Assembly (NCBI GenBank): GCA_009617715.1
Contig: VTFK01000351.1
Span: forward strand, 186,001 to 250,000
DNA length: 64,000 nt
From: Plectrocnemia conspersa
Lineage: Eukaryota; Arthropoda; Insecta; Trichoptera; Polycentropodidae
Reading direction: 5' to 3'
The position numbers were made by a program, and so were the translations under genes. The notes under the pieces are model-generated. The model ran no database searches and was not told the DNA's origin. It was given only the letters and a program-made list of their open reading frames with translations. This document shows, in pieces, positions 1 to 11,397 of this stretch (its first letter is position 1; every line of letters starts with the position of its first letter).

Positions 1-294
1 TAATCAAACAGATTTTCATATTTTGGAATTAACTGGAACTCAAAATTTAAATTTGTTACATAAATCATTGCTTTTAATCAAGCGTAATTCAACAAAAAGC
101 TAAGGAATATTTTCTAAGGCGAGAAAATTTAGCACGAAATCAAGAAATTTGCTGAAACATTTGTTAAATAAATATCTTATAAAATATTTTTACTTTCTTC
201 AATTTTCAAACCTTTGTACATATGCAATTATGTATTTTTTTTTATAAATAATAGGTACTTGCCATCAACAATTATTGCACAAAAAAACTACTTA

Positions 295-605
295 CTACTT
301 AAAAATAGAACCAAATCCTACTTAAAGCGTTTGCTATCTGAAGATATGAAACGTGTATTGTATAAAAACAAACGTCGTAAATCTCAGTGCTTATCTAAAG
401 ATAAAGTAACAAAACCTACACACATAGAATTCCGGGCTCACTGTAAAAAATAGATTTTTTGTGTATGGTGAGACTGCAAAGTTATTGTGCATTATGAAAC
501 TCTTAAGCCTGGCCAAACAATAACAGAAAATTTTTATTATGATCAACTGGATCGTGTGCAAAAGGAAGTAAAAAATCAGGTCTGCACTTGTCAACAGAAG
601 TCGAA
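295..605 (+). pseudogene. mariner-type transposase relic (copy 1, central domain)
   Basis: This is a broken Tc1/mariner-family transposase, the DDE/D enzyme that cuts and pastes mariner DNA. The reading frame ending at 453 carries SEDMKRVLYKN, which lines up with the family's GDEKWVLYDN block; the first catalytic Asp is kept (codon 343-345) but the Trp is changed. After a frameshift near 450 the next frame reads FCVW, a TGA stop at 469-471 where a second Trp is expected, DCK, then IVHYETLKPGQTITENFY, matching the family block before the second Asp. It continues as DQLDRVQKEV and homology fades at about 605, so the HDN box and the C-terminus are absent. Two minus-strand relatives lie at 30.3 and 37.7 kb. 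The family assignment is firm and the exact ends are not. Confidence 0.8.
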
Positions 606-1440
606 TTGTCTTACGCGCATAATAAACATGTTATACATACATATAATAAGTATATTATGTAATGCTGGCTAATACATCACGTGTCAAATAGCATACGTAA
701 CTTCAAATATTGATGATGCAAATTTTCCGTGGCTAGTTCATGTTTCAATGAACACTGAGAACGATGTGCATCAAAGCGCAACCAATATGAAAGCCTTCAA
801 GTCAAAGGTAAAAAAGGCCTTTGCTACACCGCCTGGACCGTGGTGGCTTTGTGAAAATTGTGTCGTTGCTACCAGATAGACACAAAGAACCGTCTTTAGA
901 CATTGCTTACATTCATCAGATAATCTTTCTTCTGGTAGACATGAAACCTTTGTATAGTCAGAATGCACTAACTTTATTTCTAGCTATGCAACAAACGCGA
1001 TACACCAATGTGTACAATAATAAATGTTTTTAAATTATTTACATATATTACTTACATTCAAACACAAAGTAAGCAAATGCCACTATCAAAATATGTTAAA
1101 TGAGTACTTGCGACAGTTTGTCTCTAAGCGTTTTCGATTAATTAAAATAGCATTAAAATAATTATTATACGAAAAAAGATGACAGACGGCAAAAGATTTT
1201 TTAATTGGAATTTACAATGTTCAATTTACTAATTAACAAGGTACGTTTTAACTATAAAAATGTGATATATAAAAATAATTTGTGTAAACATTGATTAACG
1301 TTTATATATTAATAAAATTGAAAAATTTAAGAAACTTAAAAATAGTATTGTAACGGACATGTATTGAAATTGTATACACATATCTACATATCATATCAAG
1401 TAATAGCATATATTATATAAAATGCTATGTATACATAAAA
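606..1440. other. no recognised gene; short open stretches
   Basis: Nothing recognisable. Around 700-870 one plus-strand frame stays open (for example NTENDVHQSATNMKAFKSKV) and has fairly even base composition, but it matches no family I know and ends in stops after about 60 codons. From 1040 the sequence is AT-rich and of low complexity. Confidence 0.4.
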
Positions 1441-1452
1441 AATGTATATGAA

Positions 1453-1636
1453 AAAGGAGCATTCAAATTATTAAGATGTCCTGATAACGGATGTGATTTT
1501 GATTTGGCTTTACGCTTGTATTCATTCAACCTCGGGCTTGGTGGCTAAAAACCTAATGTTTTTGCAATACTTGCAAAGTATGTGGTTCTTGAGCCAAGCA
1601 AATTGGAAACATATTTGCTCAAGAGAAATAATCACT
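1453..1636 (+). pseudogene. coding-like fragment of unknown family
   Basis: One plus-strand frame reads about 60 residues with codon use and composition unlike the surrounding AT-rich DNA. It contains LLRCPDNGCDFDLALRLY, then FNLGLGG, a single in-frame TAA at about 1545, then KPNVFAILAKYVVLEPSKL. Read-through gives sensible protein-like sequence on both sides of the stop, which suggests a decayed exon of a transposon or of another inserted gene. I do not recognise the family. No start codon, splice sites or neighbouring domain could be assigned. Confidence 0.35.
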
Positions 1637-1913
1637 TTTTTTTCAGGGGTGGTATGGTAACATTCCTGCGTTATAAATTTTTACGATTTGCAAAATAAGT
1701 CGTCAAATTATTTACTCATTGCTCTTAAAAAATAATAATTTTATAAAATAAAAACTAATGACGTAGTTATAAGCTGTGTACAATATTCATAATTATAATT
1801 AAAAAATGGAATCTGAATAAGATAAGCAAAGAAACAATACACTTTTTATGATATTTTACGTAAATAATAAGGTACGTTAGTTAAGAAAATGTGATAGGTT
1901 CAGGGCTGGCCCA

Positions 1914-1980
1914 AGGGCAGACAGTACAAGCGATCGCCTAGGGCCGCTAGATTTTGTGGTGCGCCGTGATACTAAATAAA
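1914..1980 (+). mobile_element. possible hAT element end
   Basis: A GC-rich run beginning CAGGGCTGGCCCAAGGGCAG and continuing through GCGATCGCC and TAGGGCC has the look of the terminal repeat of hAT elements, many of which begin CAGGGCCGGCCC. Downstream sequence turns AT-rich within 70 bp and no matching inverted end was found nearby, so this is probably a solo end or a truncated copy. Confidence 0.4.
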
Positions 1981-2815
1981 GACACAATATTCACTTTTAA
2001 TTATCCAATATTATTGTTGATGAATATAGTCTAATATTATTTGCCGCGCTAATCCGCTGACCTCAGCGATTCGCTTAAGCGCTATAAAAACATGTAAATA
2101 TTGTTTCTATTTGATGCAAATTCAAGAGGATGGTAGCCGTAAAGTCAAGCTGTCGAAAATTAACAGTGTAGAGAGAACACACCAACGGCGATCCTACATA
2201 GACTAAGTTCACAATTAAACGACTAAACTTCATATATACCGGCCATTGATTAACTAGGTACATTGTTTTATATTTTTTACCTTTATATAAATCAAGCATC
2301 GTCAACCGTTTGTCTATTAGGTTAGGTTCACTATCTCATTTTCAAACTTCATATAAACTGAACATTCTCCGGTTACAATATTGGTTTTTTTCCAACTTCC
2401 TTCCTGGAGTTTACCAATTACATATTGCCCTGGTAAATGTTAGCTACGAATAGCTGGTTCAGTTCGTATTATTTAAGGCACTCTAACCATCGAGTTTCAA
2501 ATATTTCTAAAATAAACGGTTTGTGTCAGGCTTTACAACCTCCGAGTCTTATATTATTAAGCCTTTTGACTGTCAGCAAATAAATGGATAACCATCTGTT
2601 TGCAGAGACTTTAACAGTCAGTTTAAAAAACGTTTTTTAACCATTTTAAAGGGTCTTACGAATCAAGATTTGATCTTCCTGGGTACTTGTTTTTTTTTTT
2701 TTATATTTTAGTTTTGATTTGTAACCACGTTAGTTGAACAATTTTAATGCATTTTGGTTACGTAAAATTAAGTTAGGCTATGTTAAGGTACTATTTATCG
2801 TACCGTTATATAGCC
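1981..2815. other. AT-rich spacer, no gene seen
   Basis: No coding or structural feature is supported. A short GC-richer patch at 2040-2290 holds only brief open frames on the minus strand. A double TTAGG-type motif at about 2320 is too short to be called telomeric. Confidence 0.4.
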
Positions 2816-2820
2816 CTACA

Positions 2821-3023
2821 TAGTATAGCATAGCATAGCATAACTGAGCATAACATAGCATAGCATATCTTAACATAGCATAACATAGCATAACATAGCA
2901 TAACATAGCATAACATAGCATAACATAGCATAACATAGCATAACATAGCCTAATATAGTATAACATAGCATAACCAAGCATAACTTGTTTTGCTATGTTA
3001 TGCTATGTTATGCTATGTTATGT
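2821..3023. repeat. 10-bp tandem array with inverted arm
   Basis: The unit TAACATAGCA is repeated from about 2821 to 2984, near-perfect between 2872 and 2949 and degenerate at both ends. After a short spacer the reverse complement (TGCTATGTTA, three units plus) runs from about 2991 to 3023. The two parts can pair into a hairpin of 30 bp or more. The same motif recurs once at about 3065-3080. The minus strand reads open across the array only because the unit lacks stops in that frame. Confidence 0.9.
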
Positions 3024-3084
3024 TCGGGTAAAATAAATTGTACTCTAACATAACCTAACTACGATATGTTATGCTATGTATATA

Positions 3085-5525
3085 ATTAATTTTTTTTTTT
3101 GAGGGAAAATATAAATTTATGTACACGTGTTTTTAATTCTATACTTTTAGGTATGATTGCCACGCTGCCAGTTGCTGGCATGTTAAGATAAATACGCATT
3201 ATAACGTTTGATTTTGTTAAATGAAGTTAAAATGTACAAATTTGTGCACAGGGCATTCAATGTGTTAATCAATCATATATATCTGACTTTTTAACTATTT
3301 GTCGGATAGTATTGATTATTTTTAGTTTTTAGTACTAGCAGTTGATGGGTGCATTGTGGTCTATCAGTTACTATTTATTAATAACGACGCCTTCTTACAT
3401 AGTAACGGTTATGCTAAATATGAAAGGTAGGGTATAGTTATCGATTTTTAAAGAAATGTTTTTTTAAACATATCAAATAATGATTAAGTCACGCGTGGCA
3501 CGCGTCGAAAATAAAGAATCATCTTAAACCATCGCGTACGTGTCAAATTGCTAGTTTCTTAAAACGTCGCATACGTTTTGTTGAAAGTTGTGAGTACATT
3601 CTTCGCACTGACATGCGTTGTTTATTATTTTTAGAAATGAATAATAAAATGCTTATGTATTTAAATTAAAATTAATTTATTTAAAATTAAAAAATGTATT
3701 TAAATTAAAATTAATTTAAATAAAACGTTAAGGCTTGTATATTAAAGCGCAGTTTTAATGATTTACAGTTGTGTCGAGCCTTTAAACTTATTTAAAACTA
3801 AATTTAACATTTAAGCTAGTACATATTTTATTATATGTTATTAATAGGGATACAATAACATGTTTAGCAAGCTAATTTATTTAAAATAAGTATAGTTGTA
3901 CTAATAGTTTTAGTTTTAAAATATTATTTTAATTTTGTTTTATATATATACGTGATATGTTTATAGTTTACGTTAGACGATGCAATAATTGAATATCCAT
4001 GTTGCTTTAGGGGTACATGCAAATAATTTAACCTACATTGTTACCCCAATTATCTAGATATCCATAATTAAGTAACAATATAATTGGCTCAACAGCGCTA
4101 TTGCATCAATAGCTTCATAGCTCAATACTAGATTTACAAAGTCCACAGTAGACGACCATTTAACAGTTAAATACAACGTGATAAATGTAACGGGAGTTTC
4201 AAAACTTCGACATTGAAACAGTAGTGGCCAGTTATAAAAATTATGGGGCTACAGTTAGTTTTAAATATAAAAAAAAACAATTTTGATCGAAATTGAATAT
4301 CTGGAAATATATTTATTATTAATACTAATATTTTATTGCATTCTTTATTTAACATAAGAGAATTATAAATTTAATAAATTTCGCATTATTAAAGAGGAAA
4401 ATGTTTAAAAACATCAGCCATATTTACTTGATGTTTTTTTTTTTTTTATGATCAACATACAGTACCTAGTTGCAAAAAAAATATTATTTGAACTAAAGGC
4501 AGTGATAAAAAGCAACTTAAACTACAACTTACTAGTAAGTCACTTGTTCATGATTTAATAAAAAAAAAAAAATTAAAATACACACAACAGTACGCTGACC
4601 ATCAAAAGAAAGAGTTCTTTGACAATTTGTTTACTTAGAGAAGAAATAAAAAAGTTTTCGACTAGGCTCTTTTGGAGCTTTTGTTATTATTATTATTTTC
4701 TTAATCATTTTTATTTTCTTCTTAAATGTTTTTTATGTTTGTTACAATTTTAGATTTATGTAATTAAAATCACAAAAACGTAAGCGTAAGGAAAACATTT
4801 TGCTAATTTTTAATACATTAGCTTTTTTAATAAAAATAATTATTTTAGCTCACAGAGATGTTTGTTGATTTATAAAATACACTTTAAGTACAAAATTTAC
4901 ATTATTTAATTTAAGCTGCAAAAAAAAAAGTTTGCCCTAAATATACTGATTTTCTTTTAAGATATAAATTGTAATTATATCATATTTAACAAATTATTGT
5001 TTTAAAATACGACTAATTTGTGAAAATCTATAATTTATACATTTGCATCATTTTTGGGATAATGAATATAATTAATACCTCATAATGCTCATTTCGGAAC
5101 GGATTTATTATAATATCACCTATCGTAAATCTAGTGTTAAAATTATTTATGATCGCGATTTAATAATAAATTATTTATTAAATAAAAGTTTATGAGTATA
5201 ATAATTTTATTTAGCAAATCAAGAGTGTAAAAAACAACAACAATAATTGTTACGTAATTATATTAAGAATATACTACAACTTTTAAATAATAAGTACAAG
5301 ATACGATTTAGTTTTTTCAGGTAACATGATTATTTTAAATATTCAACTTGTTTGTTAATATTTTAAATTTGTTTTTTGTAATAAGATAAAATAAGTAAGA
5401 CTTATCAGGTTTTATCAATGTGTTACAATGGTTAAAAATGTTCATTGTATTATATTACATAATACAAAAAAAAATGATTCAGATCAGCTCTGCGTAGCAT
5501 AAATATATTAATATGCAATGAAAGC
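3085..5525. other. AT-rich spacer, no gene seen
   Basis: About 2.4 kb of AT-rich sequence with many homopolymer runs. A patch at 3480-3610 has several CGCG/ACGT words (for example GTCACGCGTGGCACGCGTCG) and may be regulatory. No frame of more than about 60 codons is believable as protein. Confidence 0.5.
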
Positions 5526-5533
5526 GTATTAAG

Positions 5534-6646
5534 TAGAGTCTCCAATTACTCGAACCATCAACTACTCGAGTATCGAATATTAAATTTTAAAATACTTGAG
5601 TACTCGAGTACTTTCGAGTATTTACCAAATGTATCAAAATAGCTATTATTCAAATTCGTGCACATATAAATAAATAAATAAAATACTTAGTATGTTTATT
5701 TTTTTACAATTATTTTAACTTCACGAACATACTTTTAAAAACAATAATGCAAAAGTGTCTCGAATTTAATATTACTGCTAACCTTTGGTTTTATTATTCC
5801 CGTTATGGAAAAAACCCTTTCCGTTGCTGTTGATGTTGGTCTTATTGTCATTAACGCGTTGGATAAGGTTTCTAATTTATATCTGTTCGCTTTTTATGGA
5901 TATAAAATTTTTTGGACTCTCTTTTTATGTTTTTTTCTTTCATTCCCTTCTCTGCTTTTCTCTTATTTCCTTCGACTATTGACAAAATAGTATTTTGTAA
6001 TTCTTCTTTAATAATTTTTTTTTCTTAACAATATACAATATTCTATTTCTTCTGATTAATGCGAAGAATTTAAATCTATATCCTTCGAAGATGTATTTGG
6101 GTGAATCCCTTTCACTCTAGAGCTAAACGGTTCGCAAAGAACTGACTTTACTTTAAATGCCTTTAAAACACACAAATGTTTTGATTTATATTTTAAGCTG
6201 AGGGATCAGTATAAACAATTAACAACACTTTACGCTACAACTGCATAGTCATAAAACCTAACAACATTTTTTGTTGATATCTCATATTGTTCATTGCCAT
6301 AAATTAGATAAGTCGGGACTGTCGAACAGAAAACACAAAAGAAATTTCTCCGTCGTACCCACTAACATAGCCGACGACCGGAACTATGCAACTATGGAAC
6401 TATGAAAAAATTATACCTGATAGTAACCGCTCTAACTCGGGACTTCGGGCATAAACGCCAAATAAAAGCAAGACGTTAACCTTTACCGGACCGAGTTAAA
6501 GTTATTTTTGTTTCTGAAATATTTAAAAAAATTTTAATTTCGAGTATTAATCGAGTAATTTTCAAAATACTCGATTATCAAGTACTTGAAAAATAGACAA
6601 AAATACTCGAGTATCGAGTACTCGGTTACTCGAATTGGAGACTCTA
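5534..6646 (-). mobile_element. internally deleted hAT element with 8-bp target duplication
   Basis: The element begins TAGAGTCTCCAATT and ends with the reverse complement AATTGGAGACTCTA; the inverted match continues imperfectly inward. Both subterminal zones are packed with ACTCGAGTA-type palindromes, the kind of repeated motif hAT transposases bind. The exact 8-bp sequence GTATTAAG flanks it at 5526-5533 and 6647-6654, as expected for hAT insertion. At 1,113 bp it is much shorter than autonomous hAT elements (2.5-4 kb), and it keeps only the C-terminal part of a transposase on the minus strand, so it is a non-autonomous deletion derivative. It landed at the 3' end of the LINE relic that follows. 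Confidence 0.92.
5735..5890 (-). pseudogene. hAT transposase C-terminal dimerisation domain (fragment)
   Basis: On the minus strand the frame ending at the TAA at 5737-5735 reads YKLETLSNALMTIRPTSTAT and then ERVFSITG, with KPKVSS and a short tail ending in LLHYCF. This is the hAT dimerisation block (in the family: LYNALLTIPPTS, ERAFSAAG, KLRSRL), through which the transposase multimerises. An in-frame stop just upstream and AT-rich, stop-filled sequence beyond it mean the BED finger and RNase-H-like catalytic core are lost or unreadable. It sits inside the 1.1-kb hAT element in the expected position near one terminal repeat. Confidence 0.85.
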
Positions 6647-6653
6647 GTATTAA

Positions 6654-7195
6654 GGAGCTGGTTGGCGACAGCTACAGGGGAGTCGGCTAGTGCAGACGTC
6701 CTGGCTGTAACGGGCATCAGAATAGGACGTAGTCATGATTTTCGAAGACGCTTCAGAACCTTAAACTAGAATTTCACAACAGAACCAAGCATCTTTAGTA
6801 GTATTGCATGTTACATTTTCTACTTGCTCTAAAAAACGTTTCCGAGATCTTTAGTGCAAGTTTATCTTGCCAAAAGGTTTCCGCCAAGATCGTAAATATA
6901 ATATGATAGAGAACGAGACGGAATTTTTATAAGGAATTTAAATCACAAATTAATTAGAGTAAATTGAATCAACTGTATACAGAAGAAAAATTATGTCATT
7001 AATAAACAAATTGAATAGCAAGGGGTCGGTTTCGACCCTTCAGTATCTCCCGAAGGGGTGAAATAATTTTTCGATAGTAACCGAGTTAAGTTAACTGAGC
7101 AACCGAGGTATAATAATATTTACTAAATAATTTTTGACAAACCTTGTTGAAAGCCTTCGCAAAATCTGTCTACTTATATAATATTATATTTCTGT
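6654..7195 (-). pseudogene. Jockey-like LINE reverse transcriptase relic (3' part)
   Basis: Read on the minus strand, 7147-7190 gives TDFAKAFNKV, reverse-transcriptase motif A with its catalytic Asp. About 90 bp further on (7000-7060) GSKPT followed, after a one-base frameshift, by LLFNLFINDI matches the block GVPQGSHLGPLLFLLFINDI. The catalytic YADD box is not seen; the sequence jumps to a non-coding tail that ends near 6654. The last 150 bp (6654-6800) are shared with two other places in the window (61.1 and 52.2 kb), so this is probably the LINE's 3' end. The element is truncated and dead. Confidence 0.7.
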
Positions 7196-7199
7196 CTTT

Positions 7200-7595
7200 T
7201 TTTAAAAACGAATATTATTTTTTAATATGTGCAATTTAATTACATTAAGAAATTTTTTTGTGCCCCTAGTAAAATTGTGTATGGATAATTTAAAGGAAAA
7301 GAAAAGTTCAAAATATGCATATTATAGACATATATTTTTGTAAATGTGAAACTTTTTCTGCGGTAACATTAAATATAAATATTTAGTTTTATATTTTAAT
7401 AAAAAAAACACAATATTTTTAAAATGTAAATAATAAATAATTAAACTATAACTCTTCAGGCATTAGGTTAACTAGCACGAATATCATTAGCGTATAAAGA
7501 GTCGGTGCTAAATTTCAATAATCGCGTGCAAACCAATGGCAAAATGAGTGTATGCAAATCATTCTGAAATTAATTTCAAGATTTATATTTTACTG

Positions 7596-7646
<51 letters not shown>

Positions 7647-9100
7647 GCCGCATTCGATATGTGTCAGGATTTGAAATTATAATATGTATATTATAAATTA
7701 GCAACGAGTTTGTATGTGGTTTTCGTACTCCAATATGTTCGTGAGCGCCGAGAATTCACCTACATAACTAATGTGTTCCCATGCGTAAAAATTTGAATAA
7801 AATATAATATTTATAACTTAAAGTATACAAAAAATAAAATATAAATTAAAAATATAATAACACACTTTTTTTTTTTATGCGATGGATGCATTCCAAAGGA
7901 TACCGCATAAAACAATTTATGGATCTATATAACAGTTTAAATATTGAATTTTATATATCAAATACAAAACAATATTATTTTTTATCAAATATTGATAGAA
8001 TCGCAAAAAAGTTTATTAAAAATTCCACGAAAATTATGAAATTTAAATAACTTATTTTATTCATTTAATATTAGGTATTAGTAACATTTTTATAACATAA
8101 CTTTATCAGAAATATTGCCACTATATAACGATGGTCAGTAGAATGTAGACAGTGGTTCTTTATATTATAGTTATAATTACCGTCATTATCATAATCGTTT
8201 CGTGTTTTTCCCTCTAGAAATATTTTTTTATGCTGGTTTAGAATTTTTGTCAACAAAAAGAGCATAATTTTATAATTTTTTGTAATGTTAATGACCTTCC
8301 AGAATTTTATGTGCAGTAAAAAGGACTAGATTTTCTTGCCCTTCAATTTTATTTCTTAGTTATTCAGCAATATCTAAGTTATATTAATAACTAGGCTTAC
8401 TTAGGGCATTATCTGCAAGTAATTGGTAGACATTTTGTAGGCTAAAATTATCAAAACCTGTACCAAATTTCATTTGCTAAAGTAATTGTAACACATCCAG
8501 GACATATCATTTTCCAGAAATAATTTTAAGTTTGTGGCCTTATTTTAGCGACTGTCGATAAAACATGATTTAAACATAGTTTTTCAAAAGTCAGTTAATG
8601 TTAATGCCTCATTTTTAATTTATTCAATAATAGGTGCTCTTAATTTTTATTTAAATTTGCAAATATGCTAAATATAAATCAAGTAACTAAAGAACTTCAT
8701 ATGTATTTTTATTTTACCACTCTATCGTAGTTAAAATATAATTAAGTTTTAATATAAAAAATAGTAATAATAAAATATATTTTTAACAAAGAAGAAAAAG
8801 AATCAATTTATTTACTACGATATTATTATTATACTTTAAACATATATATAAACAATTCAATTTAATTAAAATAATAATATAAAACTAAGTTGAATTACTG
8901 ATGTAATTTATACAGTTCATATAAGCATTTTAAACTACATATATAAATTTGAATATAATTTGCTTTTTGAAGAAATTTTATAAATATCTACTAAGATATT
9001 TATAGATGTATTTCTAAATTATTTTACAATACTAACAATAATATTTATAAATTAAATTTATAAAAAATAAATTTTCTTTCCCTAAAAACTTTAGCGTGGT
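7200..9100. other. AT-rich spacer with (TA)n, no gene seen
   Basis: Long AT-rich sequence. It contains the dinucleotide tract annotated separately and a small GC-richer patch at 7470-7560 and 7720-7790. No protein or RNA gene is supported. Confidence 0.5.
7600..7641. repeat. (TA)n microsatellite
   Basis: About 21 uninterrupted TA dinucleotides. Confidence 0.97.
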
Positions 9101-9525
9101 CTTTTTCAACTTTTCCTCTTCTTAACGTTCTTTCAGCATCCTAAACTCAATCAATCACTCGTCGATTGTTGATCTCTGGACAATACCCGTATGGCTTTGG
9201 CTGACAAGGGCCAAATCCCGAAATACTTTAAGGCTTATTGTTTACATCTGGACGTGGATAGTCGTTTTATATGTGTGCCATACATACATACATACATTAG
9301 CGTGTACCTACGCTTATATAATCTCGATTTTTTTGCTCCGTTCAAATACTACGTGTGCACTGAGCGGCTCATCAAAATGCGCACAAACGCAAAAAATATT
9401 ATTCTGAAGTGTATCGCGGATTATTACTTTTTCGATACTGTAAAATTCTCTCGCTGTAAACGATTCTATCGACGATATCGATGGCCTACTACAACCCTTA
9501 GCTTCCTACGATTAATAAATAAATA
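9100..9525. other. CpG-containing complex island
   Basis: About 420 bp with clearly higher complexity than its flanks, including CCGTATGGCTTTGGCTGACA, a CATA tetranucleotide run (9283-9300) and ATCGACGATATCGATGGCC. One plus-strand frame from the ATG at 9191 stays open for 111 codons, but the inferred protein has no recognisable domain and codes for a tyrosine/phenylalanine-rich mix typical of chance frames. I read it as possible regulatory or untranslated sequence. Confidence 0.35.
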
Positions 9526-9529
9526 AATT

Positions 9530-10900
9530 TTTAAAAAAAAAAAATTTTCATTAATCTACGGTACACGATTCAATCAATTTTGGACATTATAAGGCTTTTG
9601 ACACTTTAGGGCAGGTGTGGAGCCTTTCTATTTCTGAGGGCCGTATTCATTTATCTGATTCAACATAAGTCTACACTCAAGAAAACGTTGACACCTCCCC
9701 AAATGAATATTTATATTTAAGAAATCTATTAATAAAAAATCACAAAATTATAAATTTATATTTATTGGTAAAAAACAGAATACTGAAAATCTGAATGTTA
9801 TACATATTTAAGGGAATCATATTATAATATATATTAATTTTATGTACGGAATATTTTTAATATAATTTATTCTTATTTTTAACTTAATTTCTTAAACTCT
9901 CACATATACATGCTTAATTGAAAATATTAGTTAATGTTACAATTTACCAACATTTGATTGCTGATTTGTGTCTGTTTTCTGTTGGAAAGCATTTGAAAGC
10001 GAAAAAAGAAAATTTGTGTCAGTTATTTGTGATCGTAATTGTGTCTTCATTTGCGTTAAGTATAAAAATAAAGATTAGTAGTAAGTTGTTGAGAAGCAAG
10101 AAGAAGGAAAAAACTAAATAGACAACTTGAAAATTGGAAACTAAAATAATATCTCAAGTTTGTAGTGTTTAATTAGAAATAGCAGTTTTTGGAGCATTTG
10201 TATTTCGATTAAAGGTACAAGATTATATTGGTAAGCTATATTCACCCAAAAATAGAGAGAAAAAATTACACTTTAAGCTATTGCTATTGTCTACATCCAA
10301 GAGCATTTTTCATACATTGAATTTAATGGTTAATGATGCAACTACTTATTGTGTAAAGGTGATGACTTTTTTGATACAATTTTTCGGCATCATCAACGCA
10401 GAGATGGAATAAAACCGCCAAGATACTTGTTGGAACAGACAATTAAAGCCGTAAAAAGTATTTTAGCTACATCAATAGAAACTGCATTCGTTCTGTAATT
10501 ATTTGTCACGATGTATTACACAATTAAATTAAGATAAGACTCTTATTTCCAGATTAATAAAATTTCCTATAATATATTAAATAATAATAATAGTTTATTG
10601 ATCTGCACTCAGTTGGTATTTCACATGTTATCTGTTGTGTCACCAGTTCCCGAAGAAAGTAAGAGCGACAATTATTGGGTTTTAAATCTAGCTAAGAACA
10701 GCTAGCTATAATAATTTATATAAACTTTTAGATTAAATGTATATGTAAACCACTCGAGTCAAGTATATTAAAATATTTGTTAAAATAAATGTGGTTGATT
10801 TGTTTTAGGTTTTACTGATAAGTATATTTCGATAAAAATAACACATTTGTATAACATAATACATAACTTTGACTAGTTGAGTTTTTCTTGTATGCTAACT
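9530..10900. other. AT-rich spacer with a possible hAT scar
   Basis: At 9603-9660 GCAGGTGTGGAGCCTTTCTA followed by TGAGGGCCG resembles the terminal region of hAT families that begin CAGGG.GTGGGCAACC; no matching second end was found. From 10130 to 10500 the plus strand has mixed composition but no frame holds. The remainder is featureless. Confidence 0.3.
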
Positions 10901-10904
10901 ATCA

Positions 10905-11397
10905 ATAGATTCATTTTTCTAGGAAACAATTTTTATGGGGTATTCTGTACGTAAGGGTATATGTTGTAAATGTGTTCGTGTGTGTTGGACTATTGTTAAA
11001 CGGTAAAGTAAGATGCCTTTCAGCGACGAAATGGAGTGAAATTTCTAGACGACAAATGGATTTAAGGAAATGAAAGATGAGGTGTAAACTTGGACCCCGC
11101 AAAAGAGGATCACGTACTTACTATACAACCGATGCATCTATTTTCCATTATGGTGTAGAGTTTCAAAGATTTTTATATTATAAAAGTGCTTCTAGAAATC
11201 GGACACTGACACCTACGCCACCCGACAAACATCACAATGGCTATTGCCGTTTAGAAAAAAGCTATGGGAAATTTTTCCTTTGTTTGAATTGCTTTAGTGA
11301 TTTTCTTCGTATGATACAAAGTTGTATATTAATATACAGGATGATTCATTTAGTCCTTTACAATAGTAAAAGCAATAATATTAAGTACATTTATTAA
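10905..11397. other. complex island, no recognised protein
   Basis: Both strands have open frames here (minus 10911-11102, plus 11077-11397, overlapping at their ends). The plus-strand frame starts MRCKLGPRKRGSRTYYTTDA and includes TLTPTPPDKHHNGYCRL. Composition is more even than the flanks, but I recognise no domain. It may be a low-copy functional non-coding block or an unrecognised exon; the sequence alone does not decide. Confidence 0.3.

Noticed and set aside
2315..2330. TTAGGTTAGG as telomere-like repeat
   Set aside because: Only two units; frequent by chance and in insect genomes generally.
2778..2981. Open minus-strand frame with MLCYAMLCYVM repeats
   Set aside because: It is a translation of the 10-bp tandem repeat, which lacks stops in that frame; not a gene.
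5785..5990. Two plus-strand frames of about 60 codons
   Set aside because: They are antisense to the hAT dimerisation domain on the minus strand.
6660..6740. GESASADVL reading resembling the GE.ASAD segment of pogo/Tigger transposases
   Set aside because: The resemblance is limited to a few residues and does not continue into the DETGLFW block; position downstream of reverse-transcriptase relics favours a LINE 3' end. Kept only as a curiosity in the findings.
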